NCBI GenBank assembly: GCA_902776305.1
Contig: CACYPS010000019.1
Location: 1 to 46,785, forward strand
Length of the DNA: 46,785 bases
Source of the DNA: an uncultured Lachnospiraceae bacterium
GTDB taxonomy: Bacteria; Bacillota; Clostridia; Lachnospirales; Lachnospiraceae
Reading direction: 5' to 3'
Of the stretch, positions 31,794 through 40,234 are shown one piece after another; position 1 is the first letter of the stretch; each line of letters begins with the position of its first letter. The notes under the pieces are model-generated. The model was not told the origin of the DNA. It did not search any database and saw nothing but the letters and a program-made list of their open reading frames with translations. Made by a program: the position numbers and the translations under genes.

Positions 31794-32870
31794 TTATCGT
31801 AAAATCCAGAAACGCAGTCCCAGATGAATAATATAGCAAAAAACATTCGGAATGCATGTCACCGCAAGGTAAAGCAGAATCCGATAATTTTTCTGGTCGA
31901 TCGCATAAACCAGACCATAACATGCTGTCATAATCAGCATGAGAATAATTCCCATTCCGGAGAAAAAGCACATGGATGCGTTCGTCATAAAGAGCAGTTT
32001 ATATGTTGTCATGTCAGTACTGTCATTATAGACATCCAGCAGAAGCATGATCATTGCAGGGACGCCGACCGCCGCAACGATTGACTTTCCCTGCCACAGT
32101 CTTGTCATCATAAAGGTCTCCTGCCCGTATACGGAGTAGTAACCGAATATATTGACGAGCCATAAAAAGACAACAAACAGGCTCTTATAGTCCCTGCGGC
32201 CGCGGAAAAATCGCTCTGCCAGTTCATAATAAAGGCAGGAGATGATCACGAGCAGGATGATCGGCATGACCGAATGGAACGCTGTCACAGCTTTCATGCC
32301 GGTAAAATAAGCGATCGTAGCGGGAAAGACAGAATACGGTGAAACGACGTCCTTCAGGAGTTCTCCGTACCAGTTAAGAATTTCGTTACCTCTGGCCGGA
32401 TTGGTGAGAAAGACAGTATTGTTTTCTATCATGTCCATCGCATTCACAACAAATCTGGTGTCATCTTCATCAACATGCTGAAGTGTCAGAGACTTGTAAA
32501 TGACAAATACGGTGATACCGATGACCATAGAATACAGCAGGATTCCCATAATCAGGCTTCCGCGGTCCGGTTTCATCCCAATATCGATGTTATTTCGATA
32601 CGATCTGTAGAATGCCACAAGACCGAACCCGACGAAAAACAGATACCCCGACATAATAATTACGGCAACCACATTGAACGGTGCTTTCAGCAGGACTATC
32701 GGTACGATTGTAAATTCGCAATAAGTGCCGATCAGCGCAGCTCCTGTCAGTTCACAGCTCGCCGGAGTCATATTCATCTTTAATACTGTACACACGCCGA
32801 AGCCTGCTATCATATTCATGAGCAATATGATTGACGCGACGAAAATAAACTGTACCCAATAGGCTCCCAC
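31794..32870 (-). CDS. Polytopic membrane protein, possibly DUF6077-like, first gene of the polysaccharide locus
   Basis: A 358-residue protein with about nine to ten predicted membrane helices. A large hydrophilic loop (HVDEDDTRFVVNAMDMIENN, GNEILNWYGELLKD) follows the fourth; an Asp-rich first external loop is typical of GT-C glycosyltransferases. I recall similar proteins labelled DUF6077, without known function. The start is a GTG at 32870, with AAGGAGG ten bases upstream; no ATG fits better. Together with the next gene it may form a split GT-C type enzyme that uses the polyprenyl-phosphate sugar made by the GT2 protein. It is preceded by the main promoter of the locus. Confidence 0.6.
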   Translation of the reverse strand: MGAYWVQFIFVASIILLMNMIAGFGVCTVLKMNMTPASCELTGAALIGTYCEFTIVPIVLLKAPFNVVAVIIMSGYLFFVGFGLVAFYRSYRNNIDIGMKPDRGSLIMGILLYSMVIGITVFVIYKSLTLQHVDEDDTRFVVNAMDMIENNTVFLTNPARGNEILNWYGELLKDVVSPYSVFPATIAYFTGMKAVTAFHSVMPIILLVIISCLYYELAERFFRGRRDYKSLFVVFLWLVNIFGYYSVYGQETFMMTRLWQGKSIVAAVGVPAMIMLLLDVYNDSTDMTTYKLLFMTNASMCFFSGMGIILMLIMTACYGLVYAIDQKNYRILLYLAVTCIPNVFCYIIHLGLRFWILR

Positions 32871-32918
32871 TTGATCAAAACCTCCTTATCGCAAGGCCTA
32901 ATGTCTCAACAATACTCT

Positions 32919-32927
32919 ATTATAGCA
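32919..32927 (-). promoter_or_regulatory. Extended -10 promoter at the head of the polysaccharide locus
   Basis: TTGC-TATAAT on the minus strand (hexamer 32919-32924 with TGN extension) lies ~50 bp before the GTG start at 32870. It is the same TTGCTATAAT sequence as the internal promoter at 27593. It directly follows the T-run of the preceding terminator. Confidence 0.6.
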
Positions 32928-32967
32928 AAAGGAGAGGACATAATCCACATTTTTATGGCGCCTCTCC
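32927..32967 (-). terminator. Terminator of the GH32 gene
   Basis: GGAGAGG (32931-32937) pairs with CCTCTCC (32961-32967) with a 23-base loop. On the minus strand it is followed by TTTTGC. It separates the sucrose hydrolase gene from the polysaccharide locus. Confidence 0.6.
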
Positions 32968-33011
32968 CTCAATTGTTAATATTCAGTTACAAATTTGTCT
33001 CATAACATGCA

Positions 33012-34469
33012 TCATACGACGAACTCATCCCTGATTGCGGGGCGAAGGTTCCAGACTTCCATCTTGCCTTGTCCCTCAAATACCAGACGTTCCTCGCCTT
33101 CTACCGGGAATATGCGCGATGAGAATACGCCGTCGCCGTCATTTGCAAAAATCTCAATTGAGCTTCTGTCAATAAAGATCCGGAGATGAGTAAGCGGGTT
33201 GGCCAGCGGCCTGTCCATCTTCTCGCCGAGCTGCTGATTATATCTTTGCGTCATGCCGGACTTATCCACGGAAGCTACCTGCTTTTCATCGTCGTACCGG
33301 AATACATATCCGCCGCTGCCGTCTGCTTTCGCAAAGAATCTGAGTTCCACATCCCCCTGACAGAAGATCTCGATTTCACAGGCTCTCGGAAGCTTTCCGT
33401 CCGAAAGATCTGCGTGTCCGTCTCTCAACGCCGCGAGGGCCGGAAGCGGTCTCTGAATCAGACGGCGATCCCGCATGAGAAGCTCACGGGGAAGCGTCAG
33501 GCAGCCTGACCATTCCTCCTCGTCTGTCGGATAGGAAGTATCCGGCAGTCCCATCCACGCGACCAGGACCGCATTGTCCTCGGTCGGCATGTTGTTAGCG
33601 CACTCCGCCGCATAGGAGTCAAAGCCGAAATCGAGGAAGTGGAAATAATTATCATGTTCAAATGTCAAAGTCTCCCAGTTCATCTTTCCGACCAGGTAAC
33701 CGTTATGATGGATGTTTCCGCCTCTCCCCTCTATAGACAGATGCTGCGGGCAGAACAGAAATACATCATAGTCGCCGATGCTCTCAATGGCCGGGCACTC
33801 CCACATATCACCGAAGTTCTCGAACCCGGGAACCTTCAGCTCTCCGGCGAACTCCCATCCGTCCTGAAGCTCGTTCGAGCGGTAAATGATAGCGCATCCG
33901 CGCTTGTCCTTCGTCTGCGCTCCGAGGATGATAAAGTATTTTTTCATCTCCTTATTGTATATGATCTTCGGATCTCTCTGATGTTCCGTATAATTCGGAT
34001 TCGGTCCGAAGATCGGCCACGGCAGCTTGACGACTTTGCCGTTGTCATACAGCTTTAAGGTGCAGGTATTCGGGACTCTAACCCAGTTCTCGTCCCTGCG
34101 GTTCCCGGAATAGAACAGGCAGAGGGCGTCCTTGCCCGGAAGAGCAGACCCGGAATATGCGCCGGCATTGTCCATGTCCATATCGGGACGAATACATACG
34201 CCGACATTCTCCCATGTGACAAGGTCCTTCGAAACTGTCTGATACCAGTACTTTAACCCATGAACCGCTCCCCACGGACACCACTGATAGAACAGATGCC
34301 ACTTTCCGTCGTGCCAGACAAAGCCGTTCGGATCGTTCAAAAGACCGGTCACGGACTGAATATGATATGTCTGACGATAATCGGACTGAACCGTCCTGTC
34401 ATGAAGCTCACGGATCTCATCGGGACTTTTCAGTACACGATATCGTTCTTCTCTGGTCCATTTCTTCAT
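33012..34469 (-). CDS. GH32 sucrose-6-phosphate hydrolase / beta-fructofuranosidase
   Basis: A 485-residue glycoside hydrolase that cleaves sucrose, sucrose-6-phosphate or short fructans. The nucleophile motif NDPNG is at residues 45-49 (GLLNDPNGFVWHDGKWHLFY). The middle RDP motif is in EHQRDPKIIYNKEM and the acid/base EC motif in GDMWECPAIE. The C-terminal beta-sandwich contains FIDRSSIEIFANDGDGVFSS. No signal peptide is present, so it acts in the cytoplasm. The start at 34469 has AGGAGGAG upstream; an upstream ATG at 34523 would add 18 residues but has no ribosome site. Notably there is no sugar transporter, fructokinase or LacI-type regulator beside it. Confidence 0.93.
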   Translation of the reverse strand: MKKWTREERYRVLKSPDEIRELHDRTVQSDYRQTYHIQSVTGLLNDPNGFVWHDGKWHLFYQWCPWGAVHGLKYWYQTVSKDLVTWENVGVCIRPDMDMDNAGAYSGSALPGKDALCLFYSGNRRDENWVRVPNTCTLKLYDNGKVVKLPWPIFGPNPNYTEHQRDPKIIYNKEMKKYFIILGAQTKDKRGCAIIYRSNELQDGWEFAGELKVPGFENFGDMWECPAIESIGDYDVFLFCPQHLSIEGRGGNIHHNGYLVGKMNWETLTFEHDNYFHFLDFGFDSYAAECANNMPTEDNAVLVAWMGLPDTSYPTDEEEWSGCLTLPRELLMRDRRLIQRPLPALAALRDGHADLSDGKLPRACEIEIFCQGDVELRFFAKADGSGGYVFRYDDEKQVASVDKSGMTQRYNQQLGEKMDRPLANPLTHLRIFIDRSSIEIFANDGDGVFSSRIFPVEGEERLVFEGQGKMEVWNLRPAIRDEFVV

Positions 34470-34623
34470 TACACACTCTCCTCCTTCCCGAATATTCTCC
34501 GCTTCCCAGCCGAAGTATTTCAATTTTCACGAACATATGAAGATTACAATGCCAAAAGTATCATTCTCACACCGGGCTTGCCCGAATAAGCATAGCCCAT
34601 AATCGACTTTCGGCGTTTTAATT

Positions 34624-34652
34624 ATTCTATCATACATACCGCATGTTAGCAA
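34624..34652 (-). promoter_or_regulatory. Promoter of the GH32 gene
   Basis: On the minus strand TTGCTA (34647-34652) and TAGAAT (34624-34629) are 17 bp apart, and TGA precedes the -10. The leader of ~150 bases contains the small palindrome CGGGC-tt-GCCCG-type hairpin near 34573. No known operator sequence is recognised. Confidence 0.5.
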
Positions 34653-34700
34653 TATTGACAGCTTAATCGATAAAGAGTGCATAACATTTGTCGAAATTGA

Positions 34701-34731
34701 ACAAAAAAAAGAGGAGCTTACTGCTCCTCTT
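34701..34731 (-). terminator. Terminator overlapping the end of the BMP-like lipoprotein gene
   Basis: AAGAGGAGC (34709-34717) pairs perfectly with GCTCCTCTT (34723-34731). The stop codon lies in the 5-base loop, and the minus-strand product ends in TTTTTTTT. The last Glu-Glu codons thus form the upstream half of the stem. Confidence 0.9.
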
Positions 34732-36037
34732 CCTCTGTATTTTCTTCTGTGTATTCTTCCTCGGTATTCTCGCCGTTTTCTTCCGAATACTCTTCCTCTC
34801 CGGTATCCTCTTCCGTGTACTCCTCTTCTCCGGTTCCCTCTTCTTCGGACGCCGCTTCCTCAGTATTCTCTGTCTCAGCTGTCGTGTCCGCTGACGCCGT
34901 GTTCGCAGTACCCGTATCGGCAGCCGGTGTCGTGTTCAGGCCGGCTGCTGCCGCAGTGCTTTCGTCCATGCCTGACGGAGGATCGGTGATTGTGAGAGCG
35001 ACATGCGTTGTTCCCTCTGTCATCTCATCGCCGCTGACCTCTACGCTGCCTTCCATGATCTGACGGACAATGCCGTTGTAATCCGTCTCTGTGAAAGAAG
35101 AGAGTCTTGTGTAATCCGCTATGATCCTTACGGCCTTATCCGCGGCACCGTAATACACGGTCTCTCCGCCCGGAAGTCCTTCTTCGGTGTCAAAATCATC
35201 CAGGGCCGCGTCGACAGCCGATTTATATGAATTCACAGTCGAGAATATGCAATTCGCCGAAAGACTGTTCATATCTAGACCGCCCGCTATAAAAGGCTTG
35301 CTTACGGACTGAGCTGCTCTGTAAACCGCATTTGCAACATTCTCTCCTACCGCATAGATGACTTCCACGCCCTGCTTGTACAGTACCAGGGCATCTGTCA
35401 TGCGAAGCGGTGACAGCTCATCATTCTCAGCATATACGGCGAACACTTTGATTTCTCCGGTCCCCAGATTCAGTTCGGTCGCTGCCTTTTCCGCTCCCTG
35501 AACATATCCGCTCAGGTATCGCTTATTGGTATCGTTCTGACCGCCCGCTATGAAGCCTATCTTTCTGTATCCGTTGCGGACAGCGCCGTATCCGGCAATA
35601 TAGCCTTCGTCCTGTGTCGCAATCGCGATGGACGTCGTGTTCTCACGGAAACTTGCCTCATCGTCCTCATCCTTACGCGGAAGTCCGTCAACCAGGACAT
35701 ACCTTGTTTTGCGATGAGATCTCTGTGCGCGGAATATCGCGCTCTCCATGTCAACTCCGCACGCAAAGACAAGTTCCGTACCGTCGTCGGCAGCCGCGTC
35801 GAACTGTTCGTCCACGCCTTTGTCTGTATCTTCCTCTGCCGTATAATACTTGTAGAGATACTCGCTTCCCGCAGCTTCCTGTATGGATGCCCACGCCTCT
35901 GCATTCAGACTTTCTGTACCGATACCTTCCGTATTAGTTACCAATCCGTATCTCGGAGCGTCCTCCTTTTTCCCGCATGCTCCCATTGTGAGGGTCATGA
36001 CGGCTATGAGTACGAGAGATACCATTTTCTTTTTCAT
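34718..36037 (-). CDS. BMP/PnrA-like substrate-binding lipoprotein with acidic C-terminal tail
   Basis: A 439-residue lipoprotein: signal peptide and lipobox TMGAC with Cys21, then a periplasmic-binding-protein fold (~28-325). Blocks such as DEQFDAAADDGTELVFACGV, IATQDEGYIAGYGAVRNGYR, KIGFIAGGQNDTNKRYLSGY and QGVEVIYAVGENVANAVYRA match the BMP family, which binds nucleosides or similar ligands for ABC import. Residues ~345-439 are an unusual low-complexity tail, Thr/Ala-rich and then almost all Glu with Tyr and Thr. No ABC permease or ATPase gene adjoins it. It follows the NlpC/P60 gene by 16 bp, so the two are co-transcribed; a sensory or wall-associated role is possible. Confidence 0.82.
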   Translation of the reverse strand: MKKKMVSLVLIAVMTLTMGACGKKEDAPRYGLVTNTEGIGTESLNAEAWASIQEAAGSEYLYKYYTAEEDTDKGVDEQFDAAADDGTELVFACGVDMESAIFRAQRSHRKTRYVLVDGLPRKDEDDEASFRENTTSIAIATQDEGYIAGYGAVRNGYRKIGFIAGGQNDTNKRYLSGYVQGAEKAATELNLGTGEIKVFAVYAENDELSPLRMTDALVLYKQGVEVIYAVGENVANAVYRAAQSVSKPFIAGGLDMNSLSANCIFSTVNSYKSAVDAALDDFDTEEGLPGGETVYYGAADKAVRIIADYTRLSSFTETDYNGIVRQIMEGSVEVSGDEMTEGTTHVALTITDPPSGMDESTAAAAGLNTTPAADTGTANTASADTTAETENTEEAASEEEGTGEEEYTEEDTGEEEYSEENGENTEEEYTEENTEEEEQ

Positions 36038-36053
36038 TGCGCTAACGCCCCTT

Positions 36054-38813
36054 TCAAGATCCGAATACTATCTTGCAAACCTGTTCGGCGGTCATATTCT
36101 GCATTCCGTCAGGATCCCTCAGAATACCGCTTCCGTCTGTCTTCCATGTTGCCTTACCTACATATGCGAGATAGCCACGGCCATTCTGATGAATATGGAA
36201 CGGCCAGTTAGGCGATACCTTCTTCATATATTTCGTTGCAAGTTCGATTGCAATACCGTCCGTTCCGCTGAGCTGGCAGCCTTCCGGCGTGGAGTGCATG
36301 ATCAGAACGGAACCGTCTGTGCAGGTTCCCATGCAGATCCAGACATGGCCGCTTCTGCTGACGACATCACCCGGCTTGAATGTGTTGCCCGCATCATAGC
36401 ACCAGCCCCTGCTGATATAGTACGCTGCCGTGCCTGATGAAGATGCGACGATATCTTCTACATTGTTCCTGTCATAAATCGTGTTGTAAACTGCCCATGC
36501 GGTAAAGCCGGAGCAGTCAAGTCCCATGCCGTAGTTGAACTTGTACTGTGTATAATCGTAACCGGCAAAACCGTGGTTATTGTAGAATGTTGTCCAGGTC
36601 GGCAGCATGCCGATCTTCGATGAGTCGGCTTCGACGGAGCTGCCCATGCCTCCCCAGCCGCCGCCCCAGATATACAGGACCTTGCCTGCCGGTGCGACTG
36701 CGTTCGTCAGAAGTGCTCGAATCGTTCTTCCGCCCGTTGCTGTCTTAAAATCAGTCTTATTGCTGATACCCTCAGAATTTATCGTATAGCCACTGACGGT
36801 GGTACTCCTTGCCATGGCGCCTGTGCTTCTGAAGTAGTAATAATATTCACCGATCTTACGCCAGCCGGTTGCACGCTTGCCGTCGACATAGAAGAAGCGG
36901 ACGCCTGACGGCACTGTGATCCAGCCGGTATACGTGTAAGTTGTCTTTTTGAAAATGAATTTCTGTGCTGTGGTGTAATTCTTGCTGTAAAGCCATGCAT
37001 TTGCACCGGTAGTGAGTTTTCCTCCGGAGATATCCAATACAAGGTTTTGATTCGCAGCAGAAGTAATAACAAAACTTCCGTCCTTGTCTCCCGATCTTCT
37101 GAATACCCACTTCTGTGCTTTCGTGCCGTTTGAAGTATACTGATGAATATTCGTGCCGGAAGCGAAATTTCCTCCGGAAACATCGAGAACCTTGCCGGAC
37201 TTTAGATTCATGATCGTGTAGGTCTCGTCACTGTTCTTGATCAGACGCCACTTGCCGGCATTGCTCACGGATTTATTGCTGAGGTGTGCGTTCGCTGAGT
37301 TTGTGAGCTCCCCTCCCTTTACACCGATGACTTTTTCCAGATTTGCGGACGGACTGATGTAGAAAAATCCGCACGCCGGCTTATAAAGAGCGTTCTTGAC
37401 GTAGACTGTCGTCTTCGTAATCGTCCAGTACTGGCCCGCTCCGGCAGAAAACGTAACGTCTGCAACATTGGTCCCGGACGTCTTTCCGTTGGATGCCGTG
37501 CCGAATACTGCATGATTACCATTGGACGGTCTGAAAACAAGACGGTCATTGGTCGGATCCTTCAGAATGTACCAGCTCTGGCTCTTGTCGGAGCTGTTCC
37601 CTTTCTTCTGAACAAGATTGCTTGCTCCTCCGGTACCGCTGGCTGAGCACAGATACATGCCCGAGTTGGCATTTCTGATCTTATAGAGGTTATTACTCTG
37701 CGGAATAATCTGGAATGCCTGTGCGTAAGTACCGTTAGATTTATAAATCTGAATGTTTGCGCCGCTTGCTGTGCTCGCAGCCGCCACATCGAGAACCATG
37801 GACGTAGCACTTGCGAGGTGGATCGTATAATATCCGCTCGCGATATTTGCATGTACGAGACGCTCCTCCGCCAGTATCTTTCCGGTGGCAGGAATCAGTT
37901 TCCACATCTGCCTCTTGGTAGTGACCGGTTTATGCAGATGGATGTTCGTACCGACTGCAGACTTTCCTGCGGTACAATCGAACTGCAGATTGCAGTAGGA
38001 GGACTGGATCGTTACATATCCGCTCGTCGTTGCATCCTTGATGACCCACTTCTGCGAAGCCTCGTCCGCGACCGTGTGCTGCTGGATATTTGTTCCGATT
38101 TCTGTGCCGGCATCTTTTGCCTGAAGCGCTTTCTTGGAATTATAGTTGACGAAAGTGTAGACCCCATCACCTGCCTTCTTAATATAGAAAGCCTGTGCGA
38201 AACCGCCGTTCTTCGTCACGAGCTCAGCGTTCGCATCTTCTGTTCTGACGCTCCCTGCAATACCGATGCACACCTTTTCGTCGAGCGCAGACTGAATAAC
38301 GTATATTCCTTCCTCAATATCATTTCGGGCATTGGCCAGAAGATTCTCCTCCGGTTTGCTCTCGTCTGTGAGGGAACTGTCTGTAAGGCTGCTGTCTGTA
38401 AGAGAGCTGTCTGTGAGAGAACTGTCTGTGAGAGAACTGTCAACCGCAGAACTGTCTGCAGGACCTGCTTCCTCTACAGGCTGTTCGTCTGCTACATTTT
38501 CAGACGTGTGCTCTGTATTGTCTGTCACTTCATCATCCGGTGAGCCCACAGAAGAGTCTGTACTCTCTGCATCCTCCATGGAATATTGCTCTTCGGTCAG
38601 CTGTTCGGCATCAGGGACGGATATAATCTCTGCCGTCTCTGAAGAATTGTCTTCTTCTAATGCGCCGGCGCCGACTGCCTCAACATCCTGATAAGCGGCC
38701 TGAAGGCCGTTTTCCGGGTTTAAAGCCATGACCTGAAGCGCACTTCCCGAAACCATCAGAGTGAACGTGAGCAGCATGCAGAGCATTTTTTTCAAATTTC
38801 TGTTTCTGTACAT
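36054..38813 (-). CDS. Secreted NlpC/P60 peptidase with ricin-type repeats and a wall-binding repeat
   Basis: A 919-residue exported protein. It has a signal peptide (~1-30), then an acidic Ser/Asp-rich spacer with six SLTDS-type repeats (~125-155). A long ricin-B-like region (~165-620) carries about eight Q-x-W/F repeats (SQKWVI, RQMWKL, AQAFQI, SQSWYI, GQYWTI, AQKWVF). A glucan/choline-binding-type repeat (RFFYVDGKRATGWRKIGEYY) and a C-terminal NlpC/P60 domain follow. The catalytic triad is visible: Cys767 in GMGLDCSGFTAW, His823 in SRSGHVWICMG, and His840 in LIMHSTPEGC. It probably cleaves wall peptides while bound to carbohydrate. The ATG at 38813 has AAAGGAG eight bases upstream; the preceding TTG is a less likely start. 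Confidence 0.9.
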   Translation of the reverse strand: MYRNRNLKKMLCMLLTFTLMVSGSALQVMALNPENGLQAAYQDVEAVGAGALEEDNSSETAEIISVPDAEQLTEEQYSMEDAESTDSSVGSPDDEVTDNTEHTSENVADEQPVEEAGPADSSAVDSSLTDSSLTDSSLTDSSLTDSSLTDESKPEENLLANARNDIEEGIYVIQSALDEKVCIGIAGSVRTEDANAELVTKNGGFAQAFYIKKAGDGVYTFVNYNSKKALQAKDAGTEIGTNIQQHTVADEASQKWVIKDATTSGYVTIQSSYCNLQFDCTAGKSAVGTNIHLHKPVTTKRQMWKLIPATGKILAEERLVHANIASGYYTIHLASATSMVLDVAAASTASGANIQIYKSNGTYAQAFQIIPQSNNLYKIRNANSGMYLCSASGTGGASNLVQKKGNSSDKSQSWYILKDPTNDRLVFRPSNGNHAVFGTASNGKTSGTNVADVTFSAGAGQYWTITKTTVYVKNALYKPACGFFYISPSANLEKVIGVKGGELTNSANAHLSNKSVSNAGKWRLIKNSDETYTIMNLKSGKVLDVSGGNFASGTNIHQYTSNGTKAQKWVFRRSGDKDGSFVITSAANQNLVLDISGGKLTTGANAWLYSKNYTTAQKFIFKKTTYTYTGWITVPSGVRFFYVDGKRATGWRKIGEYYYYFRSTGAMARSTTVSGYTINSEGISNKTDFKTATGGRTIRALLTNAVAPAGKVLYIWGGGWGGMGSSVEADSSKIGMLPTWTTFYNNHGFAGYDYTQYKFNYGMGLDCSGFTAWAVYNTIYDRNNVEDIVASSSGTAAYYISRGWCYDAGNTFKPGDVVSRSGHVWICMGTCTDGSVLIMHSTPEGCQLSGTDGIAIELATKYMKKVSPNWPFHIHQNGRGYLAYVGKATWKTDGSGILRDPDGMQNMTAEQVCKIVFGS
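38362..38451. repeat. Six tandem 15-bp units coding for SLTDS repeats
   Basis: Units of the type CTGTCTGTGAGAGAA (plus strand) follow without gaps from 38362 to 38451. The first and last are diverged. The period of 15 keeps the reading frame and encodes S-S-L-T-D on the minus strand. Copy number could vary between strains. Confidence 0.85.
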
Positions 38814-38859
38814 CAAATAGACTCCTTTGTATTTTCTCTTATATTCGGCTATCGTTTCT

Positions 38860-38888
38860 ATAATACAACAGTGTTTTTTTCATCGCAA
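38860..38888 (-). promoter_or_regulatory. Promoter of the NlpC/P60-BMP operon
   Basis: TTGCGA (38883-38888) and TATTAT (38860-38865) are 17 bp apart on the minus strand, about 40 bp before the start codon. Confidence 0.55.
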
Positions 38889-38893
38889 GCCGC

Positions 38894-38940
38894 AAAAAAG
38901 GAGGTGAGGCGCATTTAGCGCCTTTCACCCCCTGTTTTTT
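38894..38940 (-). terminator. Bidirectional terminator of the Bax-inhibitor gene
   Basis: AAAAAAGGAGGTGAGGCGC pairs with GCGCCTTTCACCCCCTGTTTTTT (a few mismatches) around ATTTA. A-run and T-run flank both sides. It lies 18 bp after the stop at 38958. Confidence 0.85.
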
Positions 38941-38957
38941 ACATATTTTATGAAATT

Positions 38958-39800
38958 TTAATTTCTTTTGCTTCCTTTGCTGTTTGCAAAGAGCCTGATG
39001 ATGTAAAGCATCATATTCACGAAATCGAGGTACAGCTGAAGTGCCGAGAAGACGGATGCCTTCTCAAGCATTGTACTGTCTCCGATCGTCGCATAGTAGT
39101 TATAATTGTCTTTTATCTTGGATGTGTCATATGCCGTATAGCCCATGAAGAGCGCGATGCCGGCATAGCACAGCAGCGTATTAATCACTCCGAAGTTCAT
39201 GAAGAAGCTGAGGATTCCGAAGAGGATCATTACGATCAGTCCTCCGAACAGAATAGGTCTCAGCGTATCAAGCTGCAGGTTAAAGATAAGGCTTGCTGCC
39301 GCCATTCCTCCGAACATCAGAGCAGTTGCGCCGAACGCCATGATAAGAATCGGAACATCAAAAGCAACAAAGTAAATTGAAAATGAAAGTCCGTTCAAAG
39401 CAGCATATACGAGGAACAAGGCCCTGGCTGCCCCGACCGAAAGGCTCCGTACACGCGCTGAGAGAATCCCGACCAGGATGAGCTGCGCTATTAACGCAAC
39501 AATGATCGCAACCGTTCCCACACCGCTGAGCAGAGCGTATACTCCTCCGGATAAGACAAGTCCGAGCGAAACGACAAATGTCACAAGCAGGCCGGCGAAC
39601 ATCCACAGGAATGTCCTTGCGATGTATGTATTCAGGCTGACTGTAGGCGCTGCCGCCCCCTCTCTGTAATACGTGCTCTGTGCGCTGCCGCCCAGATCAT
39701 AGTTCGAAAAACTATTCTGATCGAACTCATTGCCGTTATAGCTGCTGCCGCTATAGCTTCCGCTATTATCATAATTATTAAATCCATTAAAATCTGCCAT
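38958..39800 (-). CDS. Bax inhibitor-1 / YccA family membrane protein
   Basis: A 280-residue protein. Residues ~1-55 are a Gly/Ser/Asn/Tyr-rich cytoplasmic extension. Seven membrane helices follow, starting with YIARTFLWMFAGLLVTFVVS. The family signature is seen in YAALNGLSFSIYFVAFDVPI, GIALFMGYTAYDTSKIKD and SALQLYLDFVNMMLYIIRLF. BI-1 proteins are pH-sensitive calcium leak channels or stress modulators; bacterial roles are unclear. I placed the start at 39800 (MADFNGF) because AAAGGAGG precedes it; upstream codons are leader. It is monocistronic. Confidence 0.93.
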   Translation of the reverse strand: MADFNGFNNYDNSGSYSGSSYNGNEFDQNSFSNYDLGGSAQSTYYREGAAAPTVSLNTYIARTFLWMFAGLLVTFVVSLGLVLSGGVYALLSGVGTVAIIVALIAQLILVGILSARVRSLSVGAARALFLVYAALNGLSFSIYFVAFDVPILIMAFGATALMFGGMAAASLIFNLQLDTLRPILFGGLIVMILFGILSFFMNFGVINTLLCYAGIALFMGYTAYDTSKIKDNYNYYATIGDSTMLEKASVFSALQLYLDFVNMMLYIIRLFANSKGSKRN

Positions 39801-39941
39801 CGTAGTACCTCCTTTAAGAAATACATATTTTTGAAATCCGGGACCGTCCGATTTATTCTGCATGTCTGACAGAAAAAGTGAATCCGCGACATTCCCTTCC
39901 AAAAATATATACGAAAATCAATAGCCGAAGGCTGACTATCA

Positions 39942-39999
39942 GAAAAAATAACAGAGATTTCTGTTATAGATATAGTATCACATAAAGTGTTACAGTCAA
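39942..39999 (-). promoter_or_regulatory. Promoter of the Bax-inhibitor gene with a start-site hairpin
   Basis: TTGACT (39994-39999), 16 bp, then TACTAT (39972-39977) with TGA in front form a good promoter. The predicted transcript begins with TAACAGA-aatc-TCTGTTA (39948-39965) followed by TTTTTT, i.e. a weak terminator-like hairpin at the very 5' end. This could stabilise the mRNA or cause early termination. Confidence 0.55.
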
Positions 40000-40137
40000 T
40001 GAAATTTGTGTGAAATATGAAGTGATTCCGGCAGCTTCATTCAAGAACGTCCCGGCGTTCTTTGCGCGTATTATTGACTCACGTCACGAGTATTGCGCGA
40101 TGAAGAATAATTATCCGTCAGAGATTGAAATTAATCC

Positions 40138-40166
40138 TTGTTTATGCCCTTAAAACATGGTATAAA
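40138..40166 (+). promoter_or_regulatory. Promoter of the DAHP synthase gene
   Basis: TTGTTT (40138-40143), 17 bp, then TATAAA (40161-40166) preceded by TGG. The predicted leader is ~60 bases, too short for a T-box or a Trp/Tyr attenuator, so repression, if any, would act at DNA level or by enzyme feedback. Confidence 0.6.
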
Positions 40167-40234
40167 TAATAAAGCATTCTCACTTTAAAGCGTTGAAGTG
40201 CATAATATTCTATTTAAAAAAAGGGAGAAAATAT

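Noticed and set aside
40018-40234. T-box or aromatic amino acid riboswitch before the DAHP synthase gene
   Set aside because: The predicted leader is only about 60 bases and has no T-box core word or terminator/antiterminator pair.
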